A stretch of 64,000 nt of DNA from Gemmatimonadota bacterium (GTDB lineage Bacteria > Gemmatimonadota > Gemmatimonadetes > Gemmatimonadales > GWC2-71-9): contig JADJPD010000025.1 of NCBI GenBank assembly GCA_016713435.1, forward strand, positions 1 to 64,000, written 5' to 3'. The notes below the pieces were generated by a model. The model made no database searches, had not been told where the DNA came from, and worked only from the letters and a program-made list of their open reading frames with translations. The position numbers and the translations under genes were made by a program. Positions 58,063-64,000 of this stretch are shown piece after piece (position 1 is the first letter of the stretch; every line of letters begins with the position of its first letter).

Positions 58063-58605
58063 ATGGCGGCACGGAAGTCACCCCCGAAGAAGCGCCCGGC
58101 CGCGACGCGGCCCACGCCCCGCGGTGCCACGCCGCGGCTCCTGTCGGGGGGCAATCCCCAAATCCCGAAGGGCGAGGGGGACGCCCCGGTGCAGGCGTAC
58201 CTCGCGGCGATGCCGGGATGGAAGCGGGAGGTCGGGCGGCGGCTCGATGCGCTCATCACCCGGCTCGTGCCCGGGCTGCGGAAGGCGGTGAAGTGGAACT
58301 CGCCGCTCTACGGCGCCGGCGATGAGGGCTGGTTCCTGAGCTTCCACTGCTACGACCGCTACGTGAAGGTGGCATTCTTCCGCGGTGCGTCGCTCTCCCC
58401 GCTGCCGCCGGGCGCGTCGAAGCAGAAGGAAGTCCGCTACCTCGACCTCCACGAGGGCGACCCGCCCGACGACGCGCAGGTGGCCTCGTGGATCCGGCAG
58501 GCCAGCCGGCTGCCGGGGGGTGCGCATGTAAGGCCCGCCGGCTCCACGCCGGCACCCCAACGCGGCCGTCCTCCTTCCAGCCGTCACACCCTCGCCCCGG
58601 GGTAG
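58063..58605 (+). CDS. DUF1801-family protein with long tails
   Basis: The ATG at 58063 gives 180 residues. A basic N-terminal tail (ARKSPPKKRPAATRPTPRGA) precedes NPQIPKGEGDAPVQAYLAAM and the DUF1801 core: RLDALITRLVPGLRKAVKWN, SPLYGAGDEGWFLSFHCYDR, YVKVAFFRGASLSPLPPGAS. The IPKGEG motif before the domain is a known variant. The C-terminal 30 residues are low complexity. The function is unknown. Confidence 0.85.
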   Translation: MAARKSPPKKRPAATRPTPRGATPRLLSGGNPQIPKGEGDAPVQAYLAAMPGWKREVGRRLDALITRLVPGLRKAVKWNSPLYGAGDEGWFLSFHCYDRYVKVAFFRGASLSPLPPGASKQKEVRYLDLHEGDPPDDAQVASWIRQASRLPGGAHVRPAGSTPAPQRGRPPSSRHTLAPG

Positions 58606-58738
58606 CCCGCCCAGGCGTCGCCCACACCTGCCGCCCGCTCGGCTGGCGGAGCCGTACCGGGCGCTCCATCTTGCTTGGCCAGATGCCGACCTCCATCCCC
58701 CTCGAGGCCTGCCCGGCTCCCAAGACGACGGAGCGAGG

Positions 58739-59932
58739 GTGATCGACTTTCCGCCCGTCGCGCCGGAGAGCGCCTACACGGCCGGCGCCGACGCCCCCCC
58801 GATCTGGTCCCGCCCCGACCCCGCCCTCGCCGCCGCCGGTATCGAGGGCGAGCTGGTGGTGGCACGGGTGCGGGTGGTGGCCATGGCGCTGCTGATGCTC
58901 GCGCCCACCTGGAACATCGTCCACGCGCCCGGGGTGCCGATCCACGTCACCGGCTTCGCCGTGACGCTCACGGCGAGCGTCATCGCGGTGATGATCTGGC
59001 TCCTGCTCCGCGGCGGGCGGTGGCGGCCGTGGATCGGCTTCGCCTCGAGCGCCTTCGACGTCTCCATGGTGAGCACCGCGCTGGTGTCGTTCCTCATCGT
59101 CGGCTCCCCGCTGGTGGCGCTCAACTCGAACGTCACCTTCGAGATGTACTTCCTCGCGGTGGTGGCGACGAGCCTCCGCTACGATGCGCGGGTCTGCATC
59201 GTGGCCGGCCTGCTGGCGATGGGCCAGTACGGGGGCCTGTGGGCGTACGCGTCGGCCAGCTACGAGCTCGCCGCGCCGGCGTACGCGGTGGATGCCGGGC
59301 CGTACAAGCCGGTGGATCTGTCCACCCGGCTGGTGCTGCTCGGGATCGCCACCACCCTGGCCGTCACGATCGTGCGCCGGGCGCAGCGGCTGCTCTACCT
59401 CGCCGCGCGCGACCGGCTCACCGGCGTCTTCAATCGAGGCCACTTCGACCGGGCGCTGGCCGCCGCGATGGACGGTGCGGGGCGGAGCGGCCAGCCGCTG
59501 TCGCTGGCGCTGCTGGACATCGACCACTTCAAGCAGGTCAACGATGCGCACGGCCATGCGCGCGGCGACGAAGTCCTGATCCAGGTGGCCGAGCGGCTGG
59601 CGCGCGCCATGCGGCGGACGGACCTGGTGGCGCGGTACGGCGGGGAGGAGTTCGTGGTGCTGCTGCCCGGGACGCCGCGGGACGCGGCGCTGGCGCGCAT
59701 CGAGAGCCTCCGGCAGGCGATCGCCGCCGAGCCCATCGCGCTCGGCGATGGCGTGGAGCTGACCATCAACTTCAGCGCGGGCCTCGCCGGCCTCCCGGCC
59801 GATGCGGCGGCGACCAGCCCCAAGGCCCTGCTGCAGGCGGCCGACGAGCGTCTCCTCCTCGTGAAGCGGACGGGCCGGGGCCGCTGCCTCGGGAGCGGGC
59901 CCGCGGAGGGACCCGCGGTCCCGCCCGGCTGA
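58739..59932 (+). CDS. Membrane-bound diguanylate cyclase (GGDEF)
   Basis: The GTG at 58739 gives 397 residues. The N-terminal half has about five transmembrane helices (VVAMALLMLAPTWNIVHAPG to LVLLGIATTLAVTIVRRAQ). The GGDEF domain has LTGVFNRGHFDRALAAAM, LALLDIDHFKQVNDAHGHAR, GDEVL and the active site RYGGEEF. An RRTD product-inhibition site lies five residues before GGEEF. It should make c-di-GMP, complementing the HD-GYP phosphodiesterases at 23-25 kb. The input signal is unknown. Confidence 0.92.
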   Translation: MIDFPPVAPESAYTAGADAPPIWSRPDPALAAAGIEGELVVARVRVVAMALLMLAPTWNIVHAPGVPIHVTGFAVTLTASVIAVMIWLLLRGGRWRPWIGFASSAFDVSMVSTALVSFLIVGSPLVALNSNVTFEMYFLAVVATSLRYDARVCIVAGLLAMGQYGGLWAYASASYELAAPAYAVDAGPYKPVDLSTRLVLLGIATTLAVTIVRRAQRLLYLAARDRLTGVFNRGHFDRALAAAMDGAGRSGQPLSLALLDIDHFKQVNDAHGHARGDEVLIQVAERLARAMRRTDLVARYGGEEFVVLLPGTPRDAALARIESLRQAIAAEPIALGDGVELTINFSAGLAGLPADAAATSPKALLQAADERLLLVKRTGRGRCLGSGPAEGPAVPPG

Positions 59933-60112
59933 GTCCAGGGGAGTCACCGCCGCCTTCCCGCCCGACGGGGCTCGCCTCACGAGGCCGGCCGCCTCCCTCC
60001 CCCCTCGAAGTCACGCTCCATCGAGGCCGGCACGTTCACACGACGTTGCCGGCACTTCCCCGGCGCCCTCGCCCGCCCCCCGCGCCGGGCGGGCGCCGCG
60101 GGTCGCGTGGTA

Positions 60113-60140
60113 TTGCCATATTCCTATATCGTTATATATT
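60113..60140 (+). promoter_or_regulatory. AT-rich promoter upstream of the SQR-like gene
   Basis: TTGCCA (60113-60118) and TATATT (60135-60140) with a 16-base spacer form a good sigma-70-type promoter in an otherwise very GC-rich 250-bp gap. The AT-rich stretch around it contains ATATTCC...TATATATTC half-sites that could bind an ArsR-type sulfide sensor; that part is inference. Confidence 0.55.
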
Positions 60141-60186
60141 CACCTTACGGCACCTCCGCCCCGCCCCCCTTCCCTGCGAGTGAGCC

Positions 60187-61644
60187 ATGGCCCGTATCGT
60201 CGTGCTCGGCGCCGGCATCTCCGGCCATACCGCCGCGCTCCACCTGCGCCGGCTGCTCCCGCGGGAGCACGAGGTGGTGGTGGCCTCCCCGAACTCCAAG
60301 TGGAACTGGATCCCCTCCAACATCTGGGTGGGGGTGGGGCGCATGACGCCGGCGGACGTGACCTTCCCGCTGGCGCCCATCTACGCGCGCCAGGGCATCA
60401 CGTTCAAGCAGGCCAAGGGCGTGGCGATCTACCCCGAGGGCACGGCCGAGGACGCGCGGCCGTGCGTGGAGCTCGAGTCCACGGCGACCGGGTCCGCGGG
60501 GACGCGGGAGCGGCTCACGTACGATTTCCTGATCAACGCCACCGGCCCCAAGCTCAACTTCGGCGCCACGCCGGGGCTCGGGCCCGAGGGGCATTCGCTC
60601 TCGGTGTGCACGGCCGGGCATGCGGACGAGGCCGCCAAGGCCTTCGCCGAGGTGATCCGGAAGCTGGAACGCGGGGAGCGGCAGGTGCTGGTGATCGGGA
60701 TGGGGCACGGCACCTGCACCTGTGAGGGGGCGGCGTTCGAGTACACGTTCAACGTGGAGCACGAGCTCCGCATGCGGGGGCTCCGCGACAAGGCGGAGAT
60801 CGTCTACCTCACCAACGAGGCCGAGCTCGGCGATTTCGGCGTGGGCGGGATGTGGTTCGACCAGCAGGGGTTCATCACGTCGAGCCGGATGTGGACGGAG
60901 TCGCTGTTCCGCGAGCGCGCCGTGACGCCGATCCTCGGGGCGCACGTGCAGCGGGTGGAGCCGGGGCTCATCCACTACGAGACGCTGGACGGGAGCGAGC
61001 ACACCCTCCGGTTCGACTTCGCCATGCTGCTGCCGCCGTTCCGCGGCGCCGACCTCAAGGCCTTCGACCGCCAGGGCGAGGACATCACCGCGAAGGTGTT
61101 CGCGCCGAGCGGGTTCATGCGGGTGGATGCCGCGTACGACAGCAAGCCCTACGAGCAGTGGCTGGCCAGCGACTGGCCCCGGACCTACGAGACGCCGGCG
61201 TACCGGAACGTCTTCGCGGTGGGGATCGCCTTCGCCCCGCCGCACCAGATCTCGCGCCCCCGCACCAGCGCGAAGGGCACCAACATCACCCCCTCGCCAC
61301 CGCGCACCGGGATGCCGTCCGGCGTGATGGGGCGGACGGTGGCGGAGACGATCGCTGACCGCCTCACGAAGGGCGATCCGTCGCGCACCCACACCGCCTC
61401 GATGGCGCAGATGGGCGCGGCCTGCATCGCCTCGGCGGGCGCGGGCCTCTGGTCCGGTACGGCGGCGGCGATGACCATGTACCCGGTGGTGCCGGATTAC
61501 CAGGCGTACCCGCGGTACGGCCGCGAGCTGGGGGACACCTACGGCGAGATCGGCCTGGCGGCGCACTGGATCAAGCACGTGCTGCACCACGTCTTCATCT
61601 ACAAGGCGAAGGCCCGGCTCGGCTGGGCGCTGCTGCCGGAGTGA
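60187..61644 (+). CDS. sqr: Sulfide:quinone reductase-like FAD oxidoreductase
   Basis: This 485-residue protein begins with the FAD-binding motif RIVVLGAGISGHTAALHLRR, followed by VASPNSKWNWIPSNIWVGVG, the second nucleotide-binding region VLVIGMGHGTCTCEGAAFEY (with two candidate redox Cys) and VEHELRMRGL. A late GIAFAPPHQISRP precedes the C-terminal MAQMGAACIASAGAGLWSGT. The arrangement fits the sulfide:quinone reductase family, oxidising sulfide to polysulfide at the membrane and reducing quinone. It has a promoter with AT-rich repeats and is followed by a 48-residue ORF. Confidence 0.85.
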   Translation: MARIVVLGAGISGHTAALHLRRLLPREHEVVVASPNSKWNWIPSNIWVGVGRMTPADVTFPLAPIYARQGITFKQAKGVAIYPEGTAEDARPCVELESTATGSAGTRERLTYDFLINATGPKLNFGATPGLGPEGHSLSVCTAGHADEAAKAFAEVIRKLERGERQVLVIGMGHGTCTCEGAAFEYTFNVEHELRMRGLRDKAEIVYLTNEAELGDFGVGGMWFDQQGFITSSRMWTESLFRERAVTPILGAHVQRVEPGLIHYETLDGSEHTLRFDFAMLLPPFRGADLKAFDRQGEDITAKVFAPSGFMRVDAAYDSKPYEQWLASDWPRTYETPAYRNVFAVGIAFAPPHQISRPRTSAKGTNITPSPPRTGMPSGVMGRTVAETIADRLTKGDPSRTHTASMAQMGAACIASAGAGLWSGTAAAMTMYPVVPDYQAYPRYGRELGDTYGEIGLAAHWIKHVLHHVFIYKAKARLGWALLPE

Positions 61645-61655
61645 GGGAGCCCACC

Positions 61656-61802
61656 ATGAGCGACATTCCCCCGTTCCACTCGGATGCCCCGTTCCCCACG
61701 CAGCGGACGGTGTGGCTCCGGACTTTCGTGCCGTTCCAGCTGCTGCGGTTCCTGCAGCTCAACGTGCGCATGATCCGGATGGTGCTGAAGGCGCATCACT
61801 GA
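61656..61802 (+). CDS. 48-residue protein cotranscribed with the SQR-like gene
   Basis: The ATG at 61656, after GAGGGAG, opens MSDIPPFHSDAPFPTQRTVW, then LRTFVPFQLLRFLQLNVRMI and RMVLKAHH before TGA 61800-61802. It starts 11 bases after the SQR-like stop and ends just before a terminator, so it is an operon member. The basic amphipathic helix (residues 24-45) could bind the membrane face. Proteins of this type downstream of SQR-like genes are unnamed as far as I know. Confidence 0.65.
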   Translation: MSDIPPFHSDAPFPTQRTVWLRTFVPFQLLRFLQLNVRMIRMVLKAHH

Positions 61803-61820
61803 GGCTGAGCTGGTGACGCA

Positions 61821-61858
61821 ACGAGGCCCCGCAGCGCCCCGGCGCGGCGGGGCCTCGT
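61821..61858. terminator. Bidirectional terminator
   Basis: ACGAGGCCCCGC and GCGGGGCCTCGT form a perfect 12-bp stem with a 14-base loop between the SQR operon (+) and the serine hydrolase gene (-). Confidence 0.75.
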
Positions 61859-61873
61859 CGTCCGCGGGCGCCG

Positions 61874-62944
61874 TCAGCGGCCGAGGAGGAGCCGGAGGAA
61901 GGCGTCGTCCCGGTAGTCGGGGCCGGTGTTGTGGCCGAAGCGGACCACCACGAGGCCCTGCGTGGGGAGGATGTAGAGGCGCTGGCCGCCGGTGCCGGCG
62001 GCGAGCCAGAGGTCGTGCGGGAGGTCGGGGGCGTTGATGACGCGGTCGCTGGGGCCCGCCCGCTCCACGCCGGCGGGCGGGGGCGCGGCGGGCGGCGCGG
62101 GGTTGAGCCAGAGGCCGAGGCCGTAGGAGGGGTTGGCGGCGCTGCCGGCGCCGCACTCGGCGACGGCCGCGCGGGGCACCAGCTGGCGGCCGCGCCACTG
62201 GCCGCGGTGCAGCAGCAGGAGGCCGTACTGCGCCCAGGCGCGGGCGGTGCAGGCGGCGTCGCTGGCGAGGCCGGGGCGCCCCGCCCCGTCGCGCTGCCAG
62301 GCGGAGGGCTCCGCGCCGATGGGCGCCAGGACGCGACGGGTGAGCCAGGCGAGGAGGTCCTCGCCGTGGAGCTGGCGGGACAGCACCTCGGCGAACAGCA
62401 CGAAGCCCAGCCCGCCGTAGGCGAAGCGCCGGCCCGGCCGGGTGGCGAGGCGGAGGCCGCCGGCCGCGGGGTCGGCCTCGAGGCCGCTGGTGAGGCTGAG
62501 GAGCTGGCGAGGGGTCAGCGGCCCGAGCAGCGTGTCGCCCGCGAGTTCCGGAAGGGCGCGCGCGAGGGGTGCGTCGAGGGCGAGCAGCCCGTCGGCCTGC
62601 GCCAGCGCGGCGAGGACGCAGGCGAAGGCCTTGGTGCCGCTCGCCAGCGGATGGGGGGTGGCGGCGGTGAAGGGGCTGACGTAGTCCTCCAGCACGAGGC
62701 TGTCGTGCTGGAAGACCAGGACCGCGTCGCCCGCATGTGCCGCGGAGTAGGCGGCGGCACGCCTGAAGGCGGCGGCCTGCTGGGCCCGCACCGGGGTCGC
62801 GACGAGGAGGAGCGCGAGCAGGAGCAGGCGGAGAACGCCCGCGGTGCGAGGGTTGGGGCCCGCCTCACGGCCAGGGGCAACGGAGAAGCGCGAACCGGAA
62901 CGCCCGGGCGGCAGGCGCCGCCCCAGGGCTCGACTCCCGCCCAT
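61874..62944 (-). CDS. Secreted serine hydrolase (beta-lactamase class C family)
   Basis: The ATG at 62944 gives 356 residues with a signal anchor (GVLRLLLLALLLVATPVRAQ). The catalytic motifs are the SGTK tetrad in HPLASGTKAFACVLAALAQA, the Tyr box RFAYGGLGFVLF and a C-terminal WLAAGTGGQRLYILPTQGLV (KTG-like, GTGG). It is an extracytoplasmic esterase- or peptidase-type enzyme, not closely related to the two paralogues at 15 and 31 kb. The start is somewhat uncertain, because the first 30 residues are basic and low in conservation signal. Confidence 0.88.
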   Translation of the reverse strand: MGGSRALGRRLPPGRSGSRFSVAPGREAGPNPRTAGVLRLLLLALLLVATPVRAQQAAAFRRAAAYSAAHAGDAVLVFQHDSLVLEDYVSPFTAATPHPLASGTKAFACVLAALAQADGLLALDAPLARALPELAGDTLLGPLTPRQLLSLTSGLEADPAAGGLRLATRPGRRFAYGGLGFVLFAEVLSRQLHGEDLLAWLTRRVLAPIGAEPSAWQRDGAGRPGLASDAACTARAWAQYGLLLLHRGQWRGRQLVPRAAVAECGAGSAANPSYGLGLWLNPAPPAAPPPAGVERAGPSDRVINAPDLPHDLWLAAGTGGQRLYILPTQGLVVVRFGHNTGPDYRDDAFLRLLLGR

Positions 62945-63075
62945 CCTGATCCAACGATTGCGGCCTAAGGCCCTGCCGTCCGGCAAGTTGCAGCGATTCA
63001 CGTACGCGCCTGTCGTGCGAAGGCGAAGCGGCGGGGAGCAGTGGTCAACGGGCCATCGGCCGGCAACCGCCTTAC

Positions 63076-63200
63076 TCAGGAGAAGAAGCCGACGGGATGC
63101 TGGCCGCCATCCGCGAAGGTGCGGCCGAGCGTGGCGAAGATGGTCGCGGGTGGCCGAAAGAGGAGTTTCGAGATCCAGGACTTGATGTAGCCGATCCCGG
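63076..63200 (-). pseudogene. Unidentified C-terminal coding remnant
   Basis: The 469-bp gap 62945-63413 holds no complete gene. In it the minus strand reads GIGYIKSWISKLLFRPPATI, then FATLGRTFADGGQHPVGFFS and TGA. This looks like a genuine protein end (no low complexity, aromatic and hydrophobic pattern), but upstream sequence in frame degenerates and no start is found. I do not recognise the family. The rest of the gap shows nothing I can name. Confidence 0.25.
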
Positions 63201-63413
63201 AGGGCGCAGCAGGCCCATTGATCCTGGACACGCGGGAGTCCGCGCGGGGGCTCGTCGAGGCCCCGTGCGGATGCGGGCAAGATCAACCGGCGCCTTGGAG
63301 CAGGGTCAGACCCTGGGGGTTGATCGCCAAAGAACCGTCGGACGGAGTGGATTGCCGCGTGGCCTCGCGGTGCCCCCTCCCGGCCTGCCCGCGGGTGAGC
63401 CCACAAAACAAAG

Positions 63414-63435
63414 GCCCGGAGATTTCTCTCCGGGC
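63414..63435 (-). terminator. Terminator of the tRNA-Gln gene
   Basis: GCCCGGAGA and TCTCCGGGC pair over 9 bp with a 4-base loop just downstream of the tRNA on the minus strand, followed by CCTTTGTTTTG, a U-rich tract. Confidence 0.85.
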
Positions 63436-63437
63436 AT

Positions 63438-63509
63438 TGCCCCTCCTGGGCTCGAACCAGGACTCTCCTGATCCAGAGTCAGGCGTGTTGCCAGTTACAC
63501 CAAGGGGCA
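63438..63509 (-). tRNA. tRNA-Gln (anticodon CTG)
   Basis: The minus strand gives a 72-base cloverleaf. Acceptor TGCCCCT pairs with AGGGGCA. The anticodon stem CCTGA/TCAGG encloses loop CTCTGGA, anticodon CTG. The T arm is TCCTGGTTCGAGCCCAGGA with the invariant GTTCGA. CCA is not encoded. A terminator hairpin follows. Confidence 0.9.
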
Positions 63510-63609
63510 TCAGGAGGGGAACAAACTAGCCGGTCCACCCCGCTTCTGGAAGGGGGGTGGGGCACCTCCCCCCGCCAACCCACCCCGCCCCGCCTCCGGT
63601 CCGTAAGTC

Positions 63610-64000
63610 CTAGAGCCGCGCGAACTTGGCCTGGAAGAACCGAAGATACTTGGGCTCGTAGGTCATCCGGAGCCCTCGGGTCTCGGTGGCGCGCTCAAAG
63701 ACCATCTTCACCGACTCCGCCACCACGTCCATGTGGGCCTGGGTGTAGACCCGGCGGGGAATGGTGAGCCGGGTGAGCTCGAGCCGGGGATAGTAGTGAT
63801 CGCCGGTGGCCGGGTTCCGGCCCGCGCTCACCACGCCGCGCTCCATCGCGCGGATCCCGGAGTCGAGGTACAGCTCGGCCGCCAGCACCTGGGCGGGGAA
63901 CTCGGACTGCGGGATGTGGGGGTAGAAGGCCTTCGCATCGAGGAAGACCGCGTGACCGCCCACCGGCTTGACGATGGGGACGTTCCAGTCGGTGAGCAGC
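63610..64000 (-). CDS. Tryptophanase / tyrosine phenol-lyase family, C-terminal part (runs off the window)
   Basis: The minus strand from the window edge reads LLTDWNVPIVKPVGGHAVFL, DAKAFYPHIPQSEFPAQVLA, AELYLDSGIRAMERGVVSAG, later LELTRLTIPRRVYTQAHMDV and TYEPKYLRFFQAKFARL before the stop at 63610. This is the C-terminal quarter of the PLP-dependent beta-eliminating lyases TnaA/Tpl, which split tryptophan to indole or tyrosine to phenol, with pyruvate and ammonia. The residues that separate the two activities lie mostly outside the window. Confidence 0.9.
   Translation of the reverse strand, partial: LLTDWNVPIVKPVGGHAVFLDAKAFYPHIPQSEFPAQVLAAELYLDSGIRAMERGVVSAGRNPATGDHYYPRLELTRLTIPRRVYTQAHMDVVAESVKMVFERATETRGLRMTYEPKYLRFFQAKFARL

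Noticed and set aside
63218..63529. 103-codon + strand frame near the right end
   Set aside because: It overlaps the tRNA-Gln gene and its terminator and has no family similarity.

Overview
The window is high-GC DNA (about 70 % by eye). Its many small lipoproteins, serine hydrolases of the class C beta-lactamase fold, and stray DUF1801, VOC, SRPBCC, YCII and DUF2200 genes suggest a soil or sediment bacterium. Gemmatimonadota is my best guess from gene style; no rRNA or marker gene confirms it.

Region 1 (1-5.9 kb) is the left part of a sedentary chromosomal integron. It starts with an IS3-type transposase fragment. Nine cassettes then follow, almost all with one gene each, on the + strand, bounded by near-identical 133-139 bp attC sites with canonical RYYYAAC and GTTRRRY cores. 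Cassette ends are complementary over 10-14 bp. Products are mostly small lipoproteins, secreted proteins and membrane proteins of unknown function, plus a DUF3592-like protein and a TonB-C-like protein. No integrase gene is in view; the polarity puts attI and intI to the left.

Region 2 (5.9-30.5 kb) looks like the old, decaying end of the same array. Degenerate or half attC sites lie between toxin-antitoxin genes (HicB, DUF433, a HicB-HicB-Imm1 fusion, higBA remnants, mazEF), a broken retropepsin, an alpha/beta hydrolase and a DUF4304 gene. Between 15 and 29.5 kb there are also resident-type genes: a serine hydrolase, a signalling block (MEDS-PAS hybrid histidine kinase, NtrC-type regulator, FliA-type sigma factor, two HD-GYP proteins) and a minus-strand operon resembling cis-3-hydroxy-L-proline catabolism, whose reductase gene carries an in-frame stop. 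The last attC (29.7 kb) precedes a polysaccharide deacetylase.

Region 3 (30.5-64 kb) is ordinary chromosome. It holds serine hydrolases, an AraC regulator, a metallophosphoesterase, an M1-like protein without its catalytic residues, an M61-like protein, a MocR regulator, an ArsR-SRPBCC pair, an SLC13 permease with RCK_C domains, a MOSC protein, a di-haem cytochrome c, a Vat/CatB-type acetyltransferase, a diguanylate cyclase, a sulfide:quinone reductase-like gene, tRNA-Gln(CTG) and the C-terminus of a tryptophanase-type lyase.

At least ten genes carry apparent one-base frameshifts, several at G homopolymers. Some of the pseudogenes may therefore be sequencing or assembly errors.
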